Shown in pieces: positions 45,073 through 56,090 of a stretch of DNA of 64,000 bases (the stretch's first letter is position 1; every line of letters begins with the position of its first letter). The notes beneath the pieces are model-generated. The model did not search any database. It was not told the origin of the DNA and saw nothing but the letters and a program-made list of their open reading frames with translations. This DNA is from Xanthostigma xanthostigma. Lineage: Eukaryota; Arthropoda; Insecta; Raphidioptera; Raphidiidae. The DNA is taken from assembly GCA_963575645.1 (NCBI GenBank), contig OY754468.1, positions 27,056,465 to 27,120,464 on the forward strand, in the 5' to 3' direction. The position numbers were made by a program, and so were the translations under genes.

Positions 45073-47505
45073 CACTGAAAAACTTGTAGCTCTGAGCTGC
45101 AAAAATCACACTAAAATCTTAAGTACTTCATAATTTTAGAATGAATTATATTTTCCATATTTAACCAATATTTAATGTTAGGAAATAGTGTAATAGTTAC
45201 ACAATCAACGCTAAAGTTTGAACAGCCACTGGCAGACCACAAACCTCGTGTGTTTTCTGTGTGATAGACTCTCTTGCCTTCAGGCGCTGTTCTGCGCCAT
45301 CATCAGATACCGCCGGTGTACACCGTGCAACTCCTGACCACAAGTTATAGCGTGTTATTTAGATCGGCTTTGAGCTGCATTTACCGTCAGTACAAATAAG
45401 CATCTATCACTGCCATATGCTAGAAGTGTTCACTGAATCTTTCTCATTCAATCAACACCTTTGACGGCTTTGATTCGGCGGTACGTATGTCGTACATACA
45501 ACATACATGATACACTACACACGGCTTATGGCAGTAGTGACTAGTGTTACAGTATATTATATTGCACTTTATTGTTAACAATAGTTGAAATAATTAATAA
45601 TTAAAACATCATCAACATAGATGCGATTTAAATTAACACCTCCCACTACCCTTATTCCTAGCCCGTGCTAGGAGGTACCACTAGTTGACCATGCAGAACG
45701 TTCTTTTAAAATGTTCACGCGCCGCCATTGCAGTAAATAAAATGACAATTATAATTAGCAGAATATTTTCGTTCACATATGTTATAAAGAAAAAAATTAC
45801 AAAATTTTGTATCATAATAATATAGCTAATGCTAAAGCATTTTTTTTCCAATCGAAACAATTATGTCTTTCTGACTTTATCATTGCCGCCATCGGGACAC
45901 AGAAGTAAATTAAATTAGGAAAAGGATCACGTGCAAATACAAATTGAGAAACATGGGTTTAAACAATCAATTAGTTCTCCGGGTGTAGCAAATTGATTGA
46001 ATTAATGAACTACGATAATTAACGTTAAACTTGGGTTAGTAAACAGTCTTATTTTTACAAAAAATCAATACTAACTGCAAATTCCTGGTTATATTGGGGA
46101 CTGGGGTAGGTATTTGATATTTGAATATTGGGATAGGCTCCATAAAAAATAATGCCCGCTCTTTATATTTTATATGTGTCCTCAAAATATATACCCACGA
46201 TATTCATAGGTACATTGTCATTAAAGGACTCTAAATAACTGCCGAATGTAAAACAGTGTATCATAGATCACAATGTAATAATATACTGATGCACCTGCTT
46301 CACAAATGCACAGTTAAATGTGCACCTATAATCAATGGGTTATAGATTTTGTTAGCTGTAGATAACGGTCTGTTATCGATACGTATTACATAGCGTATAT
46401 AATAGGTGCATAAAGAGAAGAGTTTTCGAGCCTAAACTAACTTAGCTTTTACCAAATAAATGTATACAAAACAGTTTTTTATATCTAAAAAAAATTTAAG
46501 TTAAATTTTTGCAGACATTTAACGAACCATAAGTTTGCAATTACAAACTTTTCTATCAGATAAATGAAAGACTGTAGCTTTAAAATATTAGCCCTGCAAA
46601 ATAGTGTTTGTGAAATAGATTGCAGATAATTTAGTGCTTTACAAAAATGTTATTCATTTTATTGTTAATTTTAATAATTTTGAAAGAGCACTTTTTGCAA
46701 ACGTTGTCACGCTGTGACTCGTAAACGTTTAGTTCTACAAAATTGTCTCTATGAAAGATTTTGTAGAGAATTTAGTGCTAAACAAAAAGTTTCTTGCCAT
46801 TTTTATAATAGCGTCAGCGATTTATGAGATATAAGTGTTTAAAGTTTGCGCAAATAGCGGCTAGGGCACACCTATCTTACCACTAGGCAAAATATTCAGA
46901 TGACATCTCTAAACACCTACAAAGAAAAAGTACCTATTGACTGGGCTGATTTATACAATACTACATATTGTTTCAAACACAATTACTCTCTGTCATATCG
47001 TAAATCTCGGAAGACAAAACTCATAGTCATCAGATTGCACTTTGATTATTCAGGAGAATCGAAATGACTTATATCTGATGAGAGAGCAGCAGCATACTCA
47101 CTACTCATAAAAAAATACATAAAAATAATATTTATTTGTAGTGCCAATATGTGAATGTATCAATGTAAACCGCCACAATAATAAAATTGCTATTTTGGAT
47201 AAGTTTTATTAGTGGAGTGGATTGGGAATTTCAAAAAGGTATTTAAAAAAAAATCGTTTTCCCCCTCTCTTGCCGGTTCTAATTTGCCCACCACGTCCAG
47301 CTTCCGGTGCAAAGAAGTCTTTAGTACCTTTGCAATAAGAAGAAAATTAAGCTCCTAGCTGCAATGATTTTTTAAAAAAATGCCATTCAGTTTTTCAAAA
47401 TTTCGCGTACTAAAATGGCGATATCTCACGAACGGGTTGTCTGATCAGATCCAATCTAGAACGAGCTTATGCGGATTCTTTTTCTTTACAACTTTTGTTG
47501 AAACT

Positions 47506-47522
47506 CCCCCCCCCCCCCCCCC
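47506..47522 (+). repeat. Poly-C tract, 17 bases
   Basis: Uninterrupted run of 17 C. Confidence 0.95.
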
Positions 47523-49399
47523 GATAATAATGGCCGAGTTATGGGTAAAAAAAAAAACTATACCAAAATGTCGGGACACACCGGCTCTTTTTTTCCAATC
47601 CATTCCACTATATTTAAAGAATGTCGTTAATGAAGAATTCATCACAGTTTTCCACATCTGATAGTTTTAATTTCATTGATACGGTAAACATTCTTCCGTC
47701 AGTTCTATATTTAATACTACTTACCACTGAACGTTGATGAACGTTGATATATAAAAAGTGGTTCAAAAAAAATGTGACCCACAATTATTTGAAATATTTT
47801 AAAAATTTTCACTCAATTTTTCAATTTATCTTTTTACTTTTTGAATTTTCTTTAATATTAGTACTTTCTTAGAGTGGACCAACAACTTCGCCGAAATGTC
47901 AATTTTTTCAATTGAAATTATTTGTCTGTTTGAATTGGTCATTCAAAATTAATTACAATTATAAAATACTAGCTGCTACCCGTGGCTCCGCATGAGACAG
48001 ATGAAACAAGGCAACGACAACAGTAGTGGAGTCTTTGACTCCACTGTATTAATCTTACTGTATTCTAGTCCTAACGTGCTTGATAATTCACTGTCCAAAA
48101 ATCTACTGTTCTTTAATAAATTATTTCTTCTATATTTGGCAGGTTTTCATTTACGGTTTCTTTTTGTCAAATTAAACCGCGTTTCTGGAATCTACAGTCT
48201 TTAACGGATATCTCAGAAAAAAGTTAAACCGAAACAAAGTTCGTGCGACTCGCTTCCTGTTAATATAACAAAGAAGCGAGCAAAAATCCAAAGATAAATC
48301 CCTATTCCAATTTCTACCGCTTTCGAGTTATCTGCCTTATCAACTTTTCCTCACATTGCAAATTGTTCGATGCAAAACCTTAAGATTTGTTTCCTCATTG
48401 TTAAAATTAAAAGCGAATAAAAAACAGTGATTTCGGTTTTCTTTTTCCGTAAGAAAATTCTATTTTTTGGACTAGAAGTTGCATCCTTTTACGTTACCTG
48501 TTGGCATGTGACACAACAAAAAGAAAATAGATTCCGTTCATTAAGGGGTTACGCCACCCTGAGATTTTTAAGAAATCGATTTATATATATTTTTTTGCAA
48601 GATGAATTGTTTATACCCTTGAAACATTTTAAGTCTTTAAACCATTCCAAAATTCAAACTATTACCGAAGTTATAGCGATAAGTAGTTTATATTATAGTC
48701 ACAGAACATTCAATCAGTTTGTTTTTTCTTTTGCGGTTATCTCGAAACGACATTTTTCAAAACGGTGTACACGATATCTGAAGATCTACTCAACCGATTT
48801 GGTTAAAATTTACAACACATATTTTTTATAATATAATCACATTGTACCTAGCTATTTTCCTTTTAAATAAGGAAAAAAAATTATGTTTCTGACAATGCCT
48901 AACAGAGAAATCATGTACACTATCAGCAAGGGTTTTCAAAAGAGGGTCCCATTTATGGGCTCATATCTCCGTCATTGTTTTATTTTTTTTTTTCATCAAT
49001 ATTGCAAATTGTTCATAAAACTACTACATATATTTATAAAATAAGGATCACTTTATATACCTACTTAACGGCTGCACCAAAAAAAAGTTTCTTTTAATAC
49101 CTAGTTTTCCGAGCGTCAAAGTCGCGTAAATCTTTAAATCGTTGCCCAATAAGTTAACACTTCCCCTCTTGCATTTTATTGCCTGTCTTTCTTCCCTTGC
49201 ACAATGACCCCATTCCATCTCCACATAGCCTGGCACAAGTATATCCTAGTATGATTTTGGGATGAGAAAGAAAAAAAATGGAACCCTACTGATATTTTAG
49301 CTTACTATCGCTGCGTAATCAAGCAGTTAAACTCTAGTGTATTGGCTCTAACTTACGGGAAATCAGTTTCTATTTTACGTTACGGCTGCAGTGTGACCA

Positions 49400-49615
49400 C
49401 TGCAGCTTCCGTTTTATTTTGTGCCACGCCGTACGTTCAAGAACGTAACGCACATGTAGTGAACATTGGCATCTAGTTTGGAGCGAATTTCTCCATTATC
49501 GATCGTACAGTCGACGACGGCCCTTCGGTATTCCACCCTGCAGAATTATCTCTGTCCGGTACTGGAGCGGAGCTAGACGAACGGCGCAGGCGTCGACGGC
49601 GTCGTATATAGACGT
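49400..49615. promoter_or_regulatory. CpG-rich block, possible promoter or untranslated exon
   Basis: GC and CpG rise sharply here (for example CGGCGCAGGCGTCGACGGCG near 49581). A TATA-like TATATAGACG follows at 49605. No mobile-element ends or long frame explain it. It lies about 4.6 kb upstream of the exon at 54197 and could be that gene's promoter region, but nothing direct links them. Confidence 0.25.
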
Positions 49616-50676
49616 AAAGTTAACATCTGACTGTCACATATTGCAATAAACATGTACATACGTAGTACCTACAACGTACCTATAGTTAATATTTATCTAC
49701 AAATCTATTAAAATATTATATAATATTAAACTGTGAATGTAATTATAGCAAGTGTGTCACGCATTGCACTGATAACGTTTAAAAATAACTCAAATTGCGG
49801 TGCTTATGAAATGTGCTTTTATTATTGCGGGTTGTTAAATGTAATGTTATGTTCATAACCTTAAAATGTTAAACGTTATCACTGCAGTCATAAAGAATAG
49901 TTTTATAATTAATATAATGTGCGGTATTTAAAATACATAAATAACATGCCTACGATATTCAATTGTTCGAAACCGAATTCTGTTAAAATGCAGTTGTTCG
50001 CGATTCAAAAGTAGAAGTAATTTTCGGTTCAAAAGAAAATTATAATATAAATAATATAATATATATTGTAAAACGTATTTTATAATATAAAGTTTTTTTT
50101 TATAAATAAATTTTATTAAAAAGTGTATTTTTTAAAAGTTTAACCAAAAAAGTATAAACTATACCTATATTTTACATAAGGTTAGAGCGGTTCGTTGATT
50201 TAGAAATTTTGTTTGTGCATCGTTGAATAGTATCTTTCCTGGAATTTTTTATCCTTAAAACAAAGCATGAATACAAATATGTTTTGAAGTTCTTTGAATT
50301 TTTGTTACTTTTTAACGTAGAAATAATGTTATTATTGGAACAAACAAAACATATTTATGTAACTTTACCATTATTTTAAAATCTTTTTTTTTATTAATTT
50401 TGCTATAAAATTGACTAACCCCTCCAAATAGAAGTAGAAACTATAAGAACCGCGAAATAACGGTCTCTGTTTTTAAAAACTATTCTATGTACGCATGAAA
50501 ATTAGTCTAGTGTACCACTATTATCAATCTAGACTTATTATAATAATTTTTGAGAAACAAAAGTTAAAAAACAAATTTGCATAATAAACGCAATCACGTG
50601 TGTATATTTTTAGAATATGTATAAAAAATAGCATTAAATTAAAAACATAATTTTTTATGTTTAATTTAGTTTTGGT

Positions 50677-50781
50677 AATGTGTTGTTAGACATGATTAAT
50701 TCACTTTTAAATATTATTTTATCAGTAAATAAATCGGTAACTGCTATTTAAAAGTGAAATAATCATGTCTAATAACACATT
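50677..50781. repeat. Hairpin 1 of a twin-hairpin structure
   Basis: AATGTGTTGTTAGACATGAT, then TAATTCACTTTTAAATA, pairs with TATTTAAAAGTGAAATAATC, then ATGTCTAATAACACATT. The loop region contains AGTAAATAAATCGGTAACT. Stem about 36 bp with few mismatches. Confidence 0.8.
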
Positions 50782-50875
50782 TTTTATCCTTTTATTATTC
50801 AGTCTACATAAATATTTTATAGGTAAATAAATTGGTAACTATTTATGTATACTGAATAATAAAAAATAAAAAATG
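50778..50875. repeat. Hairpin 2 of a twin-hairpin structure
   Basis: CATTTTTTATCCTTTTATTA, then TTCAGTCTACATAAATA, pairs with TATTTATGTATACTGAATAA, then TAAAAAATAAAAAATG. The loop contains GGTAAATAAATTGGTAACT, almost the same as in hairpin 1 although the stems are unrelated. The two hairpins share the CATT at their junction. Confidence 0.75.
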
Positions 50876-51489
50876 TTTCTGAATATCAAAGACAGTTTAA
50901 TCTACTAACCAGCGCGTTATCTCAATTCCTTTTGTTTTGTGGTCATAAATCACACTTCGCTTGTTTATTATTCGATCTGATTTTACCAAACGCTACAGTC
51001 AATGTTGACGTATTTCCCCAATAATATTGACTCACTTTCCACCGACATTATATTGTAATTATGTTATATTAAAATTCAATTCTGTGAATTTTTTTTCCAA
51101 AATACAGATAGTTCAGTCAAATGAGCGAGAATAGGTCCCACCGTGCATTTTGGGTGGGTGGCGATTTTTTTTTTTTAATTCAGAGGGGGATCGGTGTTTG
51201 AATCTGCGTTTTAGAGACGGGGATTCCCCATCTGGCCATAATCTTGAAAGGAAATGTGTAAGTAGTGTTTTTGCTGTAGGTATCTATTGCATCGTTGCTC
51301 TTTAATAGGTGGACCGATTTTGATGTGGTTTTCTTTATATGACAAAACATTTTTGCGGGAAGGTTATAATATACAAAAAATGGATGAAAGATACAAAAAA
51401 CTATTAACAGACAAATAGTACATTCAATAAGACATGCAGTCACTAATTGATAACAAATGTAGAAAAATTACATTTGCATGGTGTCCACG

Positions 51490-52420
51490 TTTTTTTCTGA
51501 TTATGGATAGACCCACTTTTGTCAGATAGAATAAAGATTTTATTATGGATAGTCTTAATGCAGATTCCAACTCTGGAATCATGAATTATGGTGTACCACA
51601 AGGATCATCATTAGGACCATAAATTATTTTAATTTTCATTATGTTAAATTATATATAGAAAGTTGGCTTTGTGATTCTTAATGCAGATGACACCACCGTA
51701 GGTGTAGCATATAGTGACCTTATTAAACTATTAAAAAAAAGGTAATTGCCTTCTACACTTTAACAGTGTTGTAGTGAGAACGGCTTAAAATTAAATATTG
51801 CAAAGCTAAGATTATGAATTTGAATGTGAAGAAATCCTTTACTGGTCTAACACCTACTTTAGATGTAATTTTGTTTAACTAAAATTGATGTTTTTCTAGC
51901 GAGGGATAGTCATATTGATGATAATATGTAATAAACTATCAAAAATTGTTCTCTTCTTCTGCAGATTTCGTACCATCTGTTATATAGGTCAGTATGTTTA
52001 ACAGCCTATTATGGCTACGTCCATTCGCTATTATCTCATGGAATGGTGTTTTGGGAGTGATCCACCTGGACTCGCAGAGCTTTCCAGCTTAAAAAAAAAA
52101 TAGAATCATTTTTTATTTAAATTATTAAACATTATTTCAAAATACATTTAAAACAAATACGTTACTAACAAATTCAGAAATGTATCTGTCCAAAAGCATC
52201 ATTAAAATAAAACTGAATTTATTTATTTTCAAATTTCTCTTACATAAGAAGGACAGCTCTGAAAGTATCGGTGCATCGTATTTTAAAATATAAACAAAGT
52301 CTGCGTTACTCTCTTGTGAACATCTATAATGGGTTGCCAAATCAAATTTAAGTACTATGTCAATAAAATTTTCTACACTGTGTTGAAAAACTGTCTGTTT
52401 AATATTATGTAATTTTATGT
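51490..52420 (+). pseudogene. Non-LTR retrotransposon RT and C-terminal relic
   Basis: Fragments in the plus strand follow the order of a LINE ORF2. GVPQGSSLGP lies at 51590-51619 (RT block before the active site), then ADDTTVG near 51685. ENGLKLNIAK lies near 51778, with DSHIDDN near 51908, YYGYVHSLLSHGMVFWG at 52005-52056, and a tail SLVNIYNGLPNQI near 52310. Frames change several times and stops intervene, so it is not functional. The N-terminal half is missing. It is a different copy from the one at 62227, and diverged. Confidence 0.8.
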
Positions 52421-54196
52421 TGACTTGTCGACACTTTGATTGTGATACTGGACCAATAAAATTATGTTGAAAAGAGTACATTGCAAACTTTTTTGTTATT
52501 TTGTTATTAATGCTACGTCAAACAATTGTTTATAAAAGTTGTAGCGAATTTTTTTTTCTACGATAATTGCTGTTTACAAATTTTTTGCGAGATTCGCGGT
52601 TACGGAGACTCTTACACTGTTCTTATCAAGGTGGGGGTTCCGTCCAGAAAATTCAGTATGTATAATGAATGTTTGTGATTTTGCGAGTTACAGAATTTGC
52701 CGCAATATTTCCGGCACTTCCCAATAAAAGTAAAGTAAACTAAATTGCATAAAATTTTCAACGTTTACACCGATTCTTAATTAAAAATAACATGCTACTA
52801 TACCTACTATATCAAAAACCATAAATCTGACTACACAAAGGAGAAATTTATAACTAAAAAAAGGCAAACAAGTCGGAAAATCTCAACATGTAGCAGGTGG
52901 AGACCTATTTGTATCTTTCTTTTGTTTTTGAATGGGTCCCCACTCACTATATATTTTGAGATTCTCCGACTTGTTTTCCTCTTTTTATTTAATAATTGCA
53001 TTTTTGTGCAGTAGGGTATTGTTTTTTAAATAATTAATTTTTATTAATTTCTTGTTTTTGTTTTTGGTTTACTTTTTTTGTGCCAAAATAGTAGCATAAA
53101 AGTATTATAATATATATCTGAAATTGGCTATTTACTAGTTTTTATTTGGTACCTATAATGTTATAATAATAAAATATTTTTCCCCCCTCCTTTTTTGATT
53201 CACTGATTCCATATTGAAATGTCTTGTCACTCTTATAATTAAGACGAAGCTAACGACACGTCATACTATGTTAAAATCTATCAGGTCGTTTAGACTGATA
53301 GATATTAGGAATACATACATACACTTCGATACAAGGGTGTAGATGGGGGGAGGGGCGAAGTAAAGGGGTAATTACCCCCCAGGATCATAATAATAAAAAA
53401 AATAAAACTGAAAATAATATGAATACCTGGCCAAAAAATGTAGAAATACCTACTTCCTGATAAAAATTTGTATAATATAGGTTTGGGAATGTATATTTTG
53501 CATGACACCTTCTTTCGTGAGTATTCTTGTATGATATTAATGAAACTTAAAAAAAAGATATTTTTTTGCTTTCCCCCCACCCCCCTCCAGAAAAAAATAT
53601 CTAAAAAATATCTACTCTCTTGCTTAGAAAAGTGCCATAAAGCTCTATTTAGCCTTCTTGTTGTTTGCACGTAGACTGTAGACAAATGACGTCACGGTTC
53701 GATAGGTGATCAATTTTTAATTAACTATCTTATTGATTGTTATTTTTGAAAACGAAAAAATACGGAGAATTTATTGTTTCCTCGTTAATCCATTTCAATA
53801 ATCAGTGAAAAATTGATAAAATTGATATTTGCAGAAAAATGTAATATCTATATATGATTTGTTTTTCGTTGCCATGATTGCACCGTCAGCGTTGAATATT
53901 TAACGCAAACATTAAACGAGACCGAACTTGCATAAGAGTTTCACTTCAAAACTTGAAATAATGTTTATGTCATTATCAAGTTAAATACAAGCAATTTAAA
54001 CAATGAATAAACAGTGCTATAAATCAAAAGTGAATACAATAATAATCAAAAAGGCATGTTCGTGGACATGACAGGAACTCATAATAATTACTGTCAAGAT
54101 GTAATGATAATAATATCTTGTTGAAATGTATTGTTAGCTGTTATGTCATTTGACAGAAACGCCATTTTAATGAGTGGACGCTGAAATGATACACTT
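52421..54196. other. AT-rich stretch with one foldback
   Basis: Contains the foldback at 52863-52979. Around 53335-53385 and 53570-53590 G-rich and C-rich blocks face each other and could be ends of a small element. The minus-strand frame at 53305-53685 spans these and is low complexity, so not called. Confidence 0.35.
52863..52979. mobile_element. Small foldback element
   Basis: GGCAAACAAGTCGGAAAATC, then TCAACATGTAGCAGGTGGAG, pairs with CTCACTATATATTTTGAGAT, then TCTCCGACTTGTTTTCC. Arms are about 48 bp with several mismatches. Confidence 0.65.
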
Positions 54197-54254
54197 ATGA
54201 GCGGAATACTGAGCTCGTTAAAGAGTCTGGCTACTGGCGGCAACGGAAGTAGAG
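54197..54254 (+). CDS. Probable first coding exon of a gene continuing right
   Basis: ATG at 54197 opens MSGILSSLKSLATGGNGSR and one extra base, then meets a consensus donor AGAG|GTGAGTG (GT at 54255-54256). GC content rises locally, and the peptide has a short amphipathic helix followed by a Gly/Ser linker, a common N-terminus. A stop (TGA at 54182-54184) lies in frame five codons upstream, so translation must start at 54197 unless an exon joins in between. Downstream exons are not recognised in the remaining 9.7 kb, so the first intron is long. Gene identity unknown. Confidence 0.55.
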
Positions 54255-54256
54255 GT

Positions 54257-55386
54257 GAGTGATTTCCTATTTCAATTAGTTTTGTTAATTAAATTTCTGG
54301 CTCCGAGTTCACATAGGTACACTGATATGCTTGTATACAGTTGGATGTCTTTAGACCCGCCAAACACGGACTGCTTTAAGCAGTCAGTAGAATATTAATT
54401 CTATGAAGATTTGTAGCAGCGGGTTGATTATAAAAAATTATTAATAAAAAAAAATATTTTGAAATTAACCACATGTAGATGCCGAGTCGCCGAACAACAT
54501 CCACTTTGAACGTTTTCAGTAACTTTATTTTTACTCTTGATATCCGTAGGCAAACTTTCTTTTTTTTTGTAGGATGTCAGCCAAATGCAGGGTCATACAA
54601 ATCTCCCCTTCAACTTTCTTATTTGACTGTATTGTCATACCACAACAAAAAAATAAGGCTGGTGGTAAGTGGTAAGAGTGGTATCATTGATTAAAATTGA
54701 TTAAAATAATAATGGTGGTCAATTTTAGATAACCTCAAAAATAATTGAAGACTACGTGCTGAACATAACATTAAAAAATAGTGATTGTGATAAAACTATT
54801 ATGAAAATCGATTATGCACTAAAATGAATAAAAAGAAACTTGGGAAAACTAAAAGTTCTACAGATATTTAGTTACTTTTTTATCCAACTTAATTCAGATG
54901 GTAATTCTATAGATTTTGTCGAATAAGGTTCCTATCTAAAACCATTGGGTGTCAACCCGCTGATTTCTTAATAGAAAATATTCCACTGACTACTAACAGT
55001 CGATTTACGACTGCTTGAATCAGTCCGCGCACTATGATTTTAAATTCGATTTTTTTATATTCATAATTGATAACCAATCGACAAAATGTTGAATATAAAA
55101 ATATCTCGTTCACTTTTAAGTTTTTCAAGAATCCCTGCAATGCTGAAGTCCCAAACGCTTAGGACTAGTATCTAGACTCTTGGGTTTGCAAATAGACGAG
55201 CTCGTAGAAATGTTATTTATAACGTATTTCCATATTTCTTCTATTGTAAATCCCTAGTCCTTATTTTTATTACATTTTCAATTTATCGCTAAAAATAACT
55301 ATAGACATAACAACTTGTATGAAAATAATTCAAATGATGGTTTAAAAGACGAAATCGTCCATCGGCTTTGGATTTCTAACCTACGT
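54257..55386. other. Presumed intron, nothing recognised
   Basis: AT-rich DNA after the donor at 54255. No open exon-like segment with matching acceptor phase was found by eye. Confidence 0.35.
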
Positions 55387-55823
55387 AAAGGCTGCTACGC
55401 ACGAGGCTAGAAACGCTGCTCGGACTTCAACTGGCCGCCAAGCTGGGTACGAGGCTTGAAATGCGTGCTCGCCTGCTAGCTCACAAGATAGATTTTAAAA
55501 TCAGAACAGGGGCTATTTTTCTTGCTATGTCCTCTGCTTGCTCTGAGAAAGAACCAATCAGGAAACAGTATCTTGTCACGTGGGCGACATGAACAAACGC
55601 CTACAAACAGACACTGTGTGTTCTGTTCAGAGATAATAAACATGCACTTTTGTTACCGTTTTATCATTGCGCGCACCGAACCTACCTGCAAAGCATGCTT
55701 GAAAAAACGTCTCGTGTGAAGCGAGCACATAAAAGCGCATAAAAAAACCAGCGCTAGAAAACGAGTAGTCAAGTCTAGCAAGGAATCTAACGGCAAATCC
55801 AGCCTCGTGTCCAGCGGCCTTAA
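55387..55823. mobile_element. Inverted-repeat element, about 0.44 kb
   Basis: AAAGGCTGCTACGCACGAGG on the left matches CCTCGTGTCCAGCGGCCTTA on the right in reverse complement with a few differences. GTCTCGTGTGAAGCGAGCAC near 55710 is an internal copy of the same words. A left-end relative occurs at 12732-12790. Open frames on either strand are not genes. Confidence 0.6.
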
Positions 55824-55933
55824 GACTTCGTCCTTTAAACAATGAATTGAGTTACCTGCCGAGAAAATATATCTTTTCGCGAGTTCAAGTTCTATCATAA
55901 TATAAGCTATCCCGGTTTAAGCCCTAATATATT

Positions 55934-56090
55934 ATTATTCAATAAATTAAATTATTGACCAATTTTTTGGACAATATATTATCAAATTATATAATTATAA
56001 TTCAATTAATTAACGATTCGATCCGGATTTTATCTTCTTCAGAATTAAGTTAAAAATATTAAAATTAATTAGTAATTAGTTTATAACAGA
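55934..56090. mobile_element. Family F copy D, single left arm
   Basis: AATAAATTAAATTATTGACC, ACAATATATTATC and GATCCGGATTTTATCTTCTT follow the left-arm order of the family. No right arm is found downstream. The motif at 56010-56042 is degraded (GAATC in place of GAAAC on the minus strand). Confidence 0.65.

Larger units (their letters stand above)
45073..50676. other. Non-coding stretch with repeat fragments
   Basis: Holds a weak inverted pair (CTATCACTGCCATATGC near 45409; GGCTTATGGCAGTAGTGA near 45522), a 17-C run (47506-47522), a dispersed repeat start near 47970 (ACTAGCTGCTACCCGTGGCT) and another near 48541 (GGGGTTACGCCACCCTGAG), and a CpG-rich block at 49400-49615. The 134-codon frame at 48427-48831 spans repeat sequence and is not called a gene. 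Confidence 0.35.

Noticed and set aside
44820..45080. Tandem blocks as a satellite or CRISPR-like array
   Set aside because: Only two imperfect copies about 150 bp apart, no regular spacers, and the word is dispersed elsewhere.
48427..48831. 134-codon ORF
   Set aside because: Spans dispersed-repeat sequence (GGGGTTACGCCACCC and a TCAACCGATTTGGTTAAAAT phrase), composition is that of translated AT-rich DNA, and no motif is visible.
52137..52481. Minus-strand ORF of 114 codons
   Set aside because: It is antisense to the C-terminal tail of the decayed LINE on the plus strand (IYNGLPNQI) and has no exon-like features.
53305..53685. Minus-strand ORF of 126 codons
   Set aside because: Low-complexity Phe/Ile/Lys-rich translation covering G-rich and C-rich tracts; no similarity recognised.
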